In this document: piece after piece, positions 1 through 9,011 of the stretch
Layout: each line of letters begins with the position of its first letter
Position numbering within the stretch: the first letter of the stretch is position 1
DNA from: Cyclostephanos tholiformis
Lineage: Eukaryota; Bacillariophyta; Thalassiosirophyceae; Thalassiosirales; Thalassiosiraceae
NCBI GenBank assembly: GCA_036939975.1
Contig: JALLPB010000689.1
Coordinates: forward strand, 1 to 13,590
DNA length: 13,590 nucleotides
Direction of reading: 5' to 3'
The notes under the pieces: model-generated
Database searches by the model: none
Told to the model about the DNA's origin: nothing
The model's input: only the letters and a program-made list of their open reading frames with translations
Position numbers and translations under genes: made by a program

Positions 1-772
1 CCATACTCTAATAAAAATTAATTTTGCCAGATCAATATTTTGTTCTTCAGAGGTAATCAACAAGTTGACCCGGATTTGGGTTATCTAGGGATGGTGGGGT
101 GAGGAAATAATGATGTGTTGACATGGCAAGGCTGTACAGTTCCACTCACTTCTTCTCCACATCCATGTTGTTTATATATAAAGTGTATGGGTGCACCCTT
201 CATCAGAAACCCTATTATTGACAATTGTAACAACCATTTGATTTCAACAATTTTGTTGCAAAGGCCATTACAACTGTGTAAACATTTTTGTGAAATGTAA
301 CCATTTCATAACCCATCCAGTACTGAATTCCTATGTAGAACAAATTAGACTGTTAAAAAATTGGAGTCAAATGGTGCGAAGGATGTATCTTTTCTCACAA
401 GTTTTGTGGGAAAGGAGCATCCTTCACAACATCCGAAACCATTTCTGGCTTATTGGATGGTACGACTACATGTTCGGTTCATTAGTTGTCCATATTTAAT
501 TCAATTAAATGTATTGAATTAAAATTCACTTTTGGAGTGCCTACGTTTCATCAGTAATTGCCGCCATCTGGAAAGTAGGCAATAGCGGTGTTGAGGACCA
601 TGGTGTGTAGAGCTCCCGCTGTAATGGCTTAGCGGACACATGTTTAGGGGGTGAATTTGACTGCGGACAACTCTCATTTTTGAAAAAATATTTCGGTGAT
701 GTGGTGGTTTTCTACTAGGAATTATAGTACTGTATTGTAGAAAAAACATTCTCCCATAAAACACCCCCAACG
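1..772. other. AT-rich sequence without a supportable gene
   Basis: No reading frame here is long or protein-like enough to call. The two open stretches on the + strand (115-300 and 290-499) are short, of low complexity and have no recognisable motif. A long open frame on the - strand (519-1046) lies mostly opposite the piggyBac relic and is best read as a shadow. A TATA-like stretch (tttatatataaag) sits near 171-183 but no gene follows it. A hairpin at 495-523 is listed separately. The segment is probably intergenic or decayed mobile-element DNA. Confidence 0.5.
495..523. repeat. 11-bp perfect inverted repeat (hairpin)
   Basis: The arm tttaattcaat at 495-505 is exactly complementary to attgaattaaa at 513-523, with a 7-nt spacer. 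It contains three TTAA tetranucleotides, the target site that piggyBac elements duplicate, and lies about 250 bp upstream of the piggyBac relic. A link to the transposon end is possible but is not shown, because no terminal repeat pair was found. In such AT-rich DNA a hairpin of this size can arise by chance. Confidence 0.45.
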
Positions 773-2766
773 ATGGCACGAGGCCGCACCCTCCTCCTTG
801 GAGAGGGTGCACGATGCTCTGTCCTGCTGAAATACCTCCAGCCATCCAGGAATGTTGCGTCCACCTTTCCCAGCACCACATCGAACCAGCGGCTTGATGA
901 TTTGGTTGCTGTCCATTGTGTCCAACACACGCAATGGGGCAGGTTCGTTGACATTCCCTGGCATCAAAATGCATGCTGCAAGGAAGAGGGTGGTTGTTGT
1001 GGAGGAGGGTCATGTCAATTCTTTTTGGCCGGATGTTGCTCAGCAAGCAGAGTGAGCAATCACCATTGCTGTACCCATTGACATGGTCGAGAACAATGAA
1101 ATAGACCCCGAGATCTTTGATGTGAGGAACAACTCCGAGGACATTGCCCTAGTCCGGGCCAAGGATTTTGAGGTGGATGATGATAACGACCCATCCCCAG
1201 AGAACATCCCCAATGGGTCACCCAAAATCAACATCGGTCTCTATGAGGGGCAGTTGTGGGGGTGGGATGGAGGTGATCATCATGTTACTGCAGGGGGGAA
1301 ACTATGATGAGCCATCGTTTTAAGATTTGTGGACCCCGATTGGGAAGAACGACCTCAAGATCTTCCTTCACTTCCTCCCAATGACTTGGCTGGTGACAGT
1401 CCTTGTTCTGAGATGAGCATCGGCATTGTCAATTCAGCAGCACAGGCAATGTCCCTTGGTGAGTTCCTTCATTTCCTTGGGATTACAAATGAGACCGGAC
1501 CGAACCAGGGGAATGATCCTTGCCCATATAACTTCCACACGTACATGAAGAAGAGGCGCTTCCTTGCTATCACTCACTTCCTTTCATTCATGCAAGCCCA
1601 GCCACCGAGGTTTGCCAACAAATTCTGAGAAGTCCGTGACATGATCAAGGCCTTCAACAACCACATGGCATCAATCTTCATTGCCGCATGGGTTATTTGC
1701 CTTGACAAAAACATGAGCATTATGCACAACTGCTGAACCTGCCCCTGCCCTGGGTGGATCTTTTTCCCCCCAAAACTTCATCCCTTTGGTAATGAGTACC
1801 ACAGTGCATGCTGTGCTTTGTCAAAGATTATGTTTGTGACTGAGTTAGTTGCACCGGCCGGGATTTGACAGGCCTTCAACGCACTGGGCACGACTTCAGG
1901 GCTTCTATTGTGGATGCTCCAATCCTATTTTGGGACATGCAGGTACATCATTCTTGATTTGGGATTCTGTGTGCTGAAGGCAATCGTGGAGTTGAGACAG
2001 AATGGACTGTTTGGCTGTGCACTCATAAAAAAGTGCAAGTACTGGCCCAAGCATGTGCCAGGGGATCCAATGAAGGCCTTCTTTGGCAAGGACGGAGTTC
2101 AAGTTGGCGATTTCAATGCAGTTATGGGGAGGCTGAATGGAATAGAATACAATATCTGGGCAATGAAAGAGCCTGACTATGTCAAGAAGATGATGTCCTG
2201 TGATGGGCCATTGCAGAGTGATGATTGCAAGGAGGCCAAACAAACATGAATGGAAGATGGGGTCGAGGTGGCACGCAGGTTCCGCTACCCTTGTCCTGTT
2301 GATTGGCACTTTAAGTTTAGACATGCGGTCGATTATCACAATAATCTCAGACATGCTCTCCCATCGATCGAAGATAGCTGGAGGACAATGCAGTGGGAGG
2401 TTCAAGTGTTCTCTTTTATTTCCGCCATCTGTGAGGTCAATGCTTTTTTGGCAATGAGATACTTTGATTATGCAAAGAATGATTGAAGGGTGCCCAACGC
2501 TTCTTGTTTTTTGTCAGTGATTGACATGGCAACTGATTAATAATTTTTGGATTGTAAAGGAGAAGCAGGAGGCCAGAGAAGTTGGGGAACAGACCATTCA
2601 TACCTTGATGGCAGCCCCTCCCCAAGCTAAAAAAATCAGATATCAGCGCTGGGACTGCACTGCAATAGCGGCATACCAGCAGTATGCCTGCAGTGCTAGA
2701 TATGGGGAAAAGATAAGAACCTATTGCGCATGCAACCCGGGATCATGGCTCTGCTGTAACTGCTGA
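773..2766 (+). pseudogene. Decayed piggyBac-family transposase (copy 1)
   Basis: Relic of a DDE/D transposase of the piggyBac family (DDE_Tnp_1_7 type), which cuts and pastes at TTAA sites. The N-terminal part starts in one frame (ATG 773; GEGARCSVLLKYLQPSRN) and shifts near 940 to the frame divisible by 3. That frame is then readable to about 2480, past TGA codons at 1053, 1305, 1308, 1626, 1734, 1866 and 2247. A second frameshift near 2480 leads into the C-terminal part (LTWQLINNFWIVKEKQEA), with a further TGA at 2518. The three catalytic aspartates are still present: CLDKNMS (GAC 1704-1706), IILDLGFCVLKA (GAT 1956-1958) and HAVDYHNNLRHALPSIEDSW (GAT 2331-2333). PHPFGNEYH-like (LHPFGNEYH) and HVPGDPM motifs also match the family. 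The tail (WDC, ACS, YCAC, LCCNC, 2650-2765) looks like the Cys-rich zinc-binding domain that recognises transposon ends. A stretch between about 1490 and 1530 appears deleted relative to relatives I remember. No intact protein is encoded. Confidence 0.82.
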
Positions 2767-3093
2767 ATCGGAGGACGAATTGAATTGAGGGCAGTCAATA
2801 CATTTTTTTTGGATGGCCATTTTTTGTAATCTAATATTAGGTTTGACCCTGTCATAGGACCGATTTGGCTTGAAAATTTACTTAAGCAACCGATATTACC
2901 TATTATCATTCGACGCGTCTTGTTAAGACCTTTCCACAGCCTATGTGCTTTTTCTAGTAGGACTAACATATTCAGTGAATTACAGCACTTTGAAAATACT
3001 ATGGTCCTGGATAGAATTCGTCAAAAAATAGAGGGTGTTTTTTGGACCGCTTTCAATGACGAGAGAAAATAAAAAAAAATCAAACATGATGAT
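2767..3093. other. AT-rich spacer; probable promoter and 5'UTR of gene A
   Basis: No coding sequence is seen between the piggyBac relic and gene A. The segment is AT-rich with T- and A-runs (for example T8 near 2802 and an A9 run near 3071). It ends in an A-rich leader just before the gene A start. The border between low-CpG transposon-like DNA and CpG-rich gene DNA falls at about 3090. The gene A promoter must lie here if the gene is transcribed on its own, but I recognise no specific motif. Confidence 0.4.
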
Positions 3094-3097
3094 ATGA
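3086..3097 (+). promoter_or_regulatory. Micro upstream ORF overlapping gene A start
   Basis: ATG ATG ATA TGA starts at 3086. Its stop codon (3095-3097) overlaps the ATG of gene A (3094-3096) in an ATGA arrangement. If the mRNA includes this leader, ribosomes could start here, stop and reinitiate at gene A. It could equally be chance, and it has no meaning if translation begins at the in-frame ATG at 3184. Confidence 0.25.
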
Positions 3098-3303
3098 ATT
3101 ATCCCCGATCGATAGTACTTGTTTCGTCCGCGACATTCCGCCGACTACTGGCACCATGCGCGGAATATTCTCGGGGGGGGGGGATGCCGTCGTTATCATC
3201 GTCGTCGTTCCACCTTCGTCGCCGCCGCCCGCTCGTCGCGACAGCATTCGACCCGACAGATCGGCGGCGATGGTCGACGAATGCGCGATCGCGATCGAGC
3301 ATC

Positions 3304-3337
<34 letters not shown>

Positions 3338-5082
3338 CGTCGACGCGTCTCGTCGTGGGTACTACCGCGAAGAACGACGACGGCGCGCGACTGCCGAGGT
3401 GGAGTTCGACGAGGAATTTCGCGCCCCCCCCCCCAATCTCCCGCGTCGACGAATGCGACGCCGCCGACGCGATCCCACGCCGTACTACCACCGCTCGTCA
3501 CGTCCCCCCCCTCCCCGTGCGCGTATGCCTCGTGTCGGTGACGACGGCGTTGGCCACGCCCGCGTTTCCCGTCCTCGGATTGCTCTACCTCGCGTTGCGG
3601 GTGTCCCTCCCCGACCCCTCCGTGCGAAGAGCCATGGAGGGCAAATGGGGCGCATTGATCTCGTTCGCGACTTGGACCGCACTCCCCGCCATGTACGGCG
3701 GGAGGATCTCGTCCCTGATATTGCCGTGCGCGATCGGGAACGCCCTAATCGCGGGGGGGGCGTACTGCGCGGCCGATTTGGCGTGCGGGGTCGGTCCCTC
3801 CTCCCGGGGGGGGAGGGAGGAGGGCGGCGGCGGCAACGCCGCGTCGTTGATGGGGAGACCGTTCCTGCTCGGATCGGGCATCGGTGCGATCGTGGGATAC
3901 GTCGGACCGAAACACGCCTACGGACCGCTGATGGAAATCATGTACGGCATGGACGGCATGTCCGCATCGTTGGGGATGCTGTTGGATGTGCCGCACGTCG
4001 CGGAGGTATGCGTTATCACCGGCGCACTCTCGGGCACGATATTGCATCCCCTGCTTTACGTACCCGTCAACGGCGTGCCCGGATATCACTGGGGATACCT
4101 CTCGGGGACGGCGCTATTGGCCATCGCGGCTGCGTCGTTTTACGTCTATCGAGGGAGGGCGGACGCGCGTTTGCCGGTACCGGAGGGGAGCTACGTCGAT
4201 CCGTCGATGAGGGATGTCGTCGATTCGATACTTAGGTACGACGTCTCGTCCGGGGAGGTGCGCACGTACTCCCTCCACAAGATGGAATACGTCGGTCCAC
4301 CGGACAAATGCGAGGAGGGACGACGCATCGCCTCGGTTTGTCGTTCTTACATCACCGGCGGATCGTCATCGGACTGGGTCAAGTGGTGGGGAGGTGGATC
4401 GTCATCGGAACAACGACGCGTGGTGTTCGACGATCGCGTTTTGGCATTCGCTTACAATTACTGGGACGTCGATACTAGGGCGCGATATCCGGAACGGATC
4501 GTGAACGTCAGGGATGAGACGGAGCTGCGATCGACGCAGAATATCGCGGCCACGACTGACGCGGCAGTGACATACATCCTCCGAAAAAATGAGATGTCCG
4601 ACGACGCCGACCGAACCGCGACTGGCATCGCGAGCGCGACGACCGACGGCGGCAATGACGCGATGAAGGCGCTTGCGGTGATACACGAACTCAACTCCAC
4701 GAACGATGGTCGGAAACTAACCCCATCGAGGATCCAGCAATTCGAAGATGTCTCCTCCGCCGTCGAACTATTGATGATCATGAAACGATCAAACGATGGC
4801 GAGTCAAGGGACGACGTATTGGTCGAAACCCTTGAGCGATTCGTGCGCACACGCTTCCCGGAACTGATACTGTACAGTGCCGATGAACGGTATCGGGGGA
4901 TGAGCGTCGAAAGTCAACTGCAAATGTCTCATTGGAGAGGTCGGGATTTGCCAAACGCAATGGACAGATGGAAGTCGATTCAGGAGAGGGAGGCACGCAG
5001 GATTCGGATGAATCGTGCTCTTCTGGTAGTTTCTGGTATTCTCTTGTCGATTGCGGGGTCGGTGCTTCGTGCTAACGAGTAA
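3094..5082 (+). CDS. Gene A: multi-pass membrane protein of unknown family, possibly mitochondrial
   Basis: Intact 662-residue frame, ATG to TAA, with no intron needed. I do not recognise the family. Residues 1-140 are rich in Arg, Ser and Thr and poor in acidic residues at the very start, like an organelle-targeting leader; they include an 11-threonine tract (residues 71-81). Residues 143-352 are hydrophobic with about six membrane segments (roughly 143-171, 185-201, 204-233, 253-272, 302-325, 331-352). Several contain small-residue packing motifs such as GSGIGAIVGYVG and GALSGTILHP. Residues 353-635 form a polar domain (PVPEGSYVDPSMRDVVDS, FDDRVLAFAYNYWDVDTRARYPERIV, then a mostly helical part). 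A single hydrophobic helix (641-658, ALLVVSGILLSIAGSVL) ends the protein. The frame stays open through a G11 run (3173-3183) and a C11 run (3424-3434). An alternative start is Met31 (3184), just after the G run. Gene B follows 218 bp downstream in the same direction. Transport or membrane-scaffold roles are possible, but no catalytic motif is visible. Confidence 0.85.
3304..3336 (+). repeat. ACG trinucleotide microsatellite, 11 units
   Basis: Eleven perfect ACG units inside gene A encode a run of 11 threonines in its N-terminal leader region. The tract lies in a part of the protein that looks unstructured, so changes in length in steps of three could be tolerated. Confidence 0.95.
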
Positions 5083-5300
5083 TAGCAAGATTAATCCCAG
5101 AGTCGTTACGAGCGACGTTCCCTAACTTTGCGTTTTGGCGGGAACTGACACCCTCCACCTAGTTATCGAGGGTTCATCGCGTGGGGCGGCGTCTGCTTGG
5201 CGGTGCCGTCGCCGCACTACCTAGGCATCGTGGTTTGCTTTCTCTCTCTCTATCGTCGAGGCGGTAGGTATAGCAGCGATTCCACAGAGCAGTCATCATC
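5083..5300. promoter_or_regulatory. Intergenic region between genes A and B
   Basis: This 218-bp gap must hold the 3' end of gene A and the promoter of gene B. A pyrimidine tract (CTTTCTCTCTCTCT, 5238-5251) lies about 50 bp upstream of the gene B ATG, where a transcription start or 5'UTR element would be expected. No TATA box is evident. The functional reading is an inference from position only. Confidence 0.35.
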
Positions 5301-7046
5301 ATGATCCAATACCGCCTCCTGCTGCTGTCGGCGGCTCTACTCGTGTCGCGTGCCCATGTCGAGCGACGACGGCAGAATCATCCCGGCTGTTGTTTCGTCG
5401 ATCGATCAGTCCCAACATCGCACAGATGCAACTGGCATACCAGCAGATCGCCTTCGGTCTCGCATTATTTGGCGTCGAAGGCGCGGTCCCTGGTGACGAC
5501 GCGCAGACCGACCATCGTCCGCCATCGCGACGCCTCCCTCCCCTCTGTCGCATCACCCGCCTCCTCCTCCATCATATCCCCGTCCGACGCGTGGGGCAAC
5601 ATCGCCGTGCTGTCGTTCGCCGCCTCGCTGGCACAGCTCCTTGGCAGGACTACCATGATCGGGAGGCTCCTCGGCGCACCCGTCACGGCCATGGCTCTCT
5701 CCTTCGCATTGTCAAGCGTCGATTGGATCCCTCGTAGGCCGTCCCTCGCCGAGACGACATCGACATCGACATCGACATCATCGTGGGCGCTGACGACGTT
5801 GTTGCCCCCGGGGGGGTCCCCGGCGAGCGCCTTCCTCCAAAGCACGTCCCTTACCCTTGCGACGCCGCTGCTTCTCCTCGGCACGAGTCTCCGGGGTGGG
5901 GCAATACGTCGATGCGGATCGCTCCTGGCGTCGTTCGTGATCGCATCGTCGGGTACGCTCGCCGGGGCGATCGCGGCATTCTCGATCCCGTCCGTGCGGC
6001 ACGACCTCGGATCGTCGTTGCCGTATCATCGAGACGGCGCGATCATCGCGTCGGCGCTGCTCGCGAAGAACATCGGGGGGGGGATCAATTATGTCGCGGT
6101 ATGCTCCTGCCTGGGCGCGTCTCCCGAGAGCGTGGCGGCGGGATTGTGCGTGGACAACGTCATGGCCCTGTTGTACTTCCCGTTGATCAGCCTCATTGCC
6201 TCCAAGTACGGAGACTGCGACGACGATGATCACAATTCCAATCCCGGTGGGGGGGACGGGGTGGATCGCGACGATGGCGTCGGCATCGGTGGCGACGACA
6301 CCTTGTCGCCGATGGAAGCTCTTTCTCACGCGATGACACTTGCTGCTGTCCTCACCGCACTCGGTCAATTTTTGAACTCACAACTTCGCCACCTGCCTTC
6401 GCTTATCGGCAGAGCGGTGACGGGGACGGTCGATTCCGAAAGTTCGCGGCTCAATCTATCGCTGCCCATCACGACCCTCCTCGCTGTGTTGTTCTCGACG
6501 TACTTCCTGTCGCCGACCAAAACGCGCTCGAGGAACGAAAATATCGACGATCACAGGAAGGGAGGAGGCGGCGGCAACGACAGTAACGGCAACATCGCTC
6601 GAGCAGGACAGACGCTCGGTACATCCCTGCTCTACCTCTTCTTCGCCACCGCCGGTGCGCCGGGGTGGAAGCTCAAAGATTCCATACAAACATCGTTCCC
6701 GTCCATCGCGTCCTTCTTGGTCATATTGTACGGCGTTCACGGTTGTGTCTTGTTGGGTACGAGGACTCTGATCACGCGTGCAATCGCAGCTTCCTCCATG
6801 GGTGGGAAAGATCCGAACAACGATGACAATCACAATGATGGGGAAACAAGTTTTTGGGAAAAGATGGCAGCTCCGCAACGGCTCCTCGTGGCATCGTCGG
6901 CGGCCATCGGGGGGCCGGCGACCGCCGCAGCGTTGGCGAAATCTTTCCGTTGGGAATCGTTATTAACGCCCAGCCTGATTGTAGGCAACGTTGGCTACGC
7001 TGTCGCTACGTTCATCGGATTACTGTTTTACAGCGTCTATCGATAG
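5301..7046 (+). CDS. Gene B: DUF819-family (YjcL-like) integral membrane protein
   Basis: Intact 581-residue frame, ATG to TAG. The family signature is clear. Residues 251-300 carry SALLAKNIGGGINYVAV followed by LGASPESVAAGLCVDNVMAL and LYFPLISLIA. Residues 354-402 carry LGQFLNSQLRHLPSLIGRAV and a SSRLNLSLPITTLLAVLFS helix. The C-terminus carries ASSAAIGGPATAAALAKSF (531-549) and SLIVGNVGYAVATFIGLLFY. DUF819 proteins have about ten membrane helices; I recall the family as grouped with CPA/AT-type transporters, with no firm substrate. Residues 1-17 form a hydrophobic signal-like segment ending in SRA, followed by about 75 Arg/Ser-rich residues. This suggests a bipartite leader to the plastid or the secretory route, although no clear diatom ASAFAP motif is seen. 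Two acidic or glycine-rich insertions (306-335 and 405-433) and one near 501-518 lie between helices, probably in loops. Gene B follows gene A and converges with gene C, 96 bp away. Confidence 0.92.
   Translation: MIQYRLLLLSAALLVSRAHVERRRQNHPGCCFVDRSVPTSHRCNWHTSRSPSVSHYLASKARSLVTTRRPTIVRHRDASLPSVASPASSSIISPSDAWGNIAVLSFAASLAQLLGRTTMIGRLLGAPVTAMALSFALSSVDWIPRRPSLAETTSTSTSTSSWALTTLLPPGGSPASAFLQSTSLTLATPLLLLGTSLRGGAIRRCGSLLASFVIASSGTLAGAIAAFSIPSVRHDLGSSLPYHRDGAIIASALLAKNIGGGINYVAVCSCLGASPESVAAGLCVDNVMALLYFPLISLIASKYGDCDDDDHNSNPGGGDGVDRDDGVGIGGDDTLSPMEALSHAMTLAAVLTALGQFLNSQLRHLPSLIGRAVTGTVDSESSRLNLSLPITTLLAVLFSTYFLSPTKTRSRNENIDDHRKGGGGGNDSNGNIARAGQTLGTSLLYLFFATAGAPGWKLKDSIQTSFPSIASFLVILYGVHGCVLLGTRTLITRAIAASSMGGKDPNNDDNHNDGETSFWEKMAAPQRLLVASSAAIGGPATAAALAKSFRWESLLTPSLIVGNVGYAVATFIGLLFYSVYR
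5755..5778 (+). repeat. CGACAT hexanucleotide repeat, 4 units
   Basis: Four perfect CGACAT units inside gene B encode alternating Ser-Thr residues (about 153-160) in a loop between predicted helices. It is a coding minisatellite of low complexity. Confidence 0.9.
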
Positions 7047-7142
7047 CTTCAGCTTGACTGTCATTGGACTGTACCACCATACCGAAAGTAGAAGATTTTC
7101 ATTTACTATAATTTACTTTTAGCATGTGCACCATGCAATACT
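7047..7142. terminator. Shared 3' region of convergent genes B and C
   Basis: Genes B (+) and C (-) end 96 bp apart. The middle (about 7090-7122) is AT-rich, with repeated ATTTACT/TTTACTT words on the + strand. It is the only place for both polyadenylation signals. No canonical AATAAA is seen on either strand, so the exact sites are unknown. The two transcripts may overlap at their 3' ends. Confidence 0.4.
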
Positions 7143-9011
7143 TCACAATGTATCCATATTCAACTCTCCACCACTAATGGAGTTTTGGACAAAGCCTGCA
7201 ACCTCCTTAACCGCCCCACCAATCCAAAACAATCCCTCCCATGCCATGCCGACCGTTTCGACCGGATGCAGGGCCATATCCACAACCCCGCCCAATACAT
7301 CGGAACAAATCTTACCGGCACCCCCCCGTCGTTCAACCTGACGTTCGCACACGGAAATGCCCTGCTTGGCCACTAGTTTGGAACACAACACCGCCAATCG
7401 CGCCACCTGCAACGCGCTCGCGGCTCCCCTCTCCACGTTTTCTATTACCGGCGTGTGCTCCGATAGTGCGTCATATGAAGTTTGCACTGCCCAATCCGCG
7501 ACGAGCAACGGCGGGCCGGCGATCGCCGCGGTCGCGATTGCGGCGGGGCCGAGGGTCAATCCGATCGCGACGGCGGGTATGGGGTGACGCTTGGCATTGG
7601 CGGCGCAATGCTTCCCCGCCTCGATCGCCGCGGGCAGCAGGGGCGGCCAGAGCACGCGAACTCGTTCTCCCCCGGGGTTCCTCGCGCCAGTGCAGCCTAT
7701 CGAGGAGGAGGGTAAGGCGCCCGGAGAAGACGGTATACCCGGAGATGACGGTATGGGCGATAATTGGGGGGCGTACGGGAATTCCGCCGTGTTCTTCGTC
7801 GGAGAGACCTCGGCATGGTGGAGTATATGTATATGCTCATCCTTCTTCTCGTCTTCGTTCAGAACAAGAACCTCTGCAATTGCCCCTTGACTTGTGATAT
7901 TTTCGTTGTACCATGTTACTCTATTTTTCTTAGCTGCGCCGCCTACGACGGTGCGTTGTTTTGGCTCGTCCTTTCCTTGCCTTGTCGCAATCTCTCCTCC
8001 TACCAACGAGGAAATGGATTGACGATTATTGTTGTCGCTCGACACTGTCATTTGGACCATGTTGCTATGAACGATCCCCAGTGACCAAACGAACATCCGT
8101 GCGACCTCGAGTGCGACCTCGCCCAACTCCTGCGCTTCCTGTTGAGTCACGGCCCGTAATGCCGCGGCCATGTCCAAAAGAAGCGTGTGCGTGGTGGATA
8201 GAGTGGTCATGAATTCCTCGTGAGACTGCAGGGAGACGACGCTGTCGCTATTTTTGAGTGTCGCTAGCGCCATGGCCGCCCCATTCGTGGCATTCATGCC
8301 CTCCTCCGAGCTACCATTTCCTTCGAATCCCGAAAACTCGCCTTCTTCGATCAAACCCAATTCGTGATCGCTCATGACACGCTCCAGATGTCGTGCGGCG
8401 CGCGCGTGCTCCTTATTCAACTCGCTCGCCACCCCCTCGATCTCGTCGGCGAGGTCGTGACAAACCCGGACAATCCCCGGACCGACCACCTGATGTCCGG
8501 AATTCTCCCGCTCGGCGATATCGTTCAACGTCGACTCGGCAGTATTGAGAAAGTTCGAGAATAGCTGCAGGGCCAACAGCTGCTTCTCTCGGTACCGATC
8601 GTCTTCTATCCCGTCGCTCGCCGTGCTACCACAAATCCGGTGTTGATTCCTCGATATGGACGACCGTCTGTAGGGTCCGACCGCACCGTTCGGCCTGCCG
8701 AGCAATATCTGCAGCGGCGTTCGCGGCGTTGTCATGGGCGTCATGGGCGTGATCGGGGTGACCGTGGTCGATCCCCCGCCGCCGCCCCCCGAGGGCGCCA
8801 GCGAGAGTATGCCCGAGCCGATGCCGCCATCGTAATTCTTGAGGAAGACAGACTTGAAGGTAGGGCGGTGGGAGTGACTCATTCCTTTCATGTGATGCCG
8901 TGTATCGCTGTTGGGCGTCGGCGGATTTATTGGCACGAATCGATGCACGTTCGAGTGAGACATCGCAGTTGCGAGGGCTATATCATGGAGAACATAATGC
9001 ACTAATAACAT
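7143..9011 (-). CDS. Gene C: unknown protein with conserved-looking hydrophobic C-terminal domain
   Basis: Open frame ending in TGA. The frame is open from 9032, but that codon is GTG; the first ATG is at 9011 (622 aa). The next, at 8963 (MSHSNVHRFVPINPPTP, 606 aa), is also plausible. The family is not recognised. Order of parts: a Thr/Pro- and Gly-rich N-terminus with several Thr-Pro sites (VTPITPMTPMTTPRTPLQ), which could be phosphorylated; a helical middle (REKQLLALQLFSNFLNTAES through the Glu-rich EEGEFSG, then LQSHEEFMTTLSTTHTLLLD); a linker with SPIPSSPGIPSSPG; and a compact C-terminal domain of about 175 residues (7143-7670). That domain holds LWPPLLPAAIEAGKHC, a 35-residue hydrophobic stretch with spaced prolines (about residues 474-509), and a basic RQVERRGG motif near ALHPVETVGMAWEGLFW. 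The proline-broken hydrophobic stretch could form a membrane hairpin, as in lipid-droplet proteins. This is speculative. Confidence 0.85.
   Translation of the reverse strand: MLLVHYVLHDIALATAMSHSNVHRFVPINPPTPNSDTRHHMKGMSHSHRPTFKSVFLKNYDGGIGSGILSLAPSGGGGGGSTTVTPITPMTPMTTPRTPLQILLGRPNGAVGPYRRSSISRNQHRICGSTASDGIEDDRYREKQLLALQLFSNFLNTAESTLNDIAERENSGHQVVGPGIVRVCHDLADEIEGVASELNKEHARAARHLERVMSDHELGLIEEGEFSGFEGNGSSEEGMNATNGAAMALATLKNSDSVVSLQSHEEFMTTLSTTHTLLLDMAAALRAVTQQEAQELGEVALEVARMFVWSLGIVHSNMVQMTVSSDNNNRQSISSLVGGEIATRQGKDEPKQRTVVGGAAKKNRVTWYNENITSQGAIAEVLVLNEDEKKDEHIHILHHAEVSPTKNTAEFPYAPQLSPIPSSPGIPSSPGALPSSSIGCTGARNPGGERVRVLWPPLLPAAIEAGKHCAANAKRHPIPAVAIGLTLGPAAIATAAIAGPPLLVADWAVQTSYDALSEHTPVIENVERGAASALQVARLAVLCSKLVAKQGISVCERQVERRGGAGKICSDVLGGVVDMALHPVETVGMAWEGLFWIGGAVKEVAGFVQNSISGGELNMDTL

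Noticed and set aside
519..1046. 175-codon open frame on the - strand
   Set aside because: Half of it lies opposite the piggyBac N-terminal region, whose + strand reading fits the family. The - strand product is of mixed composition with no motif.
3304..3336. CRISPR-like or other regular array in the ACG repeat
   Set aside because: Repeats are contiguous 3-bp units without spacers and encode threonine in frame.
3156..4235. 359-codon open frame overlapping gene A in another + frame
   Set aside because: It is Arg/Pro/Gly-rich and arises from the GC-rich third positions and repeats of gene A. It has no hydrophobic segments or domain-like pattern, whereas the gene A frame has clear membrane helices and is longer.
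5778..6368. 196-codon open frame opposite gene B
   Set aside because: It overlaps the most conserved DUF819 motifs on the other strand and has the Arg-rich make-up typical of shadows in GC-rich DNA.
7241..7897. 218-codon + frame opposite gene C
   Set aside because: Arg/Pro-rich shadow; the - strand frame is nearly three times longer and has an ordered domain layout.
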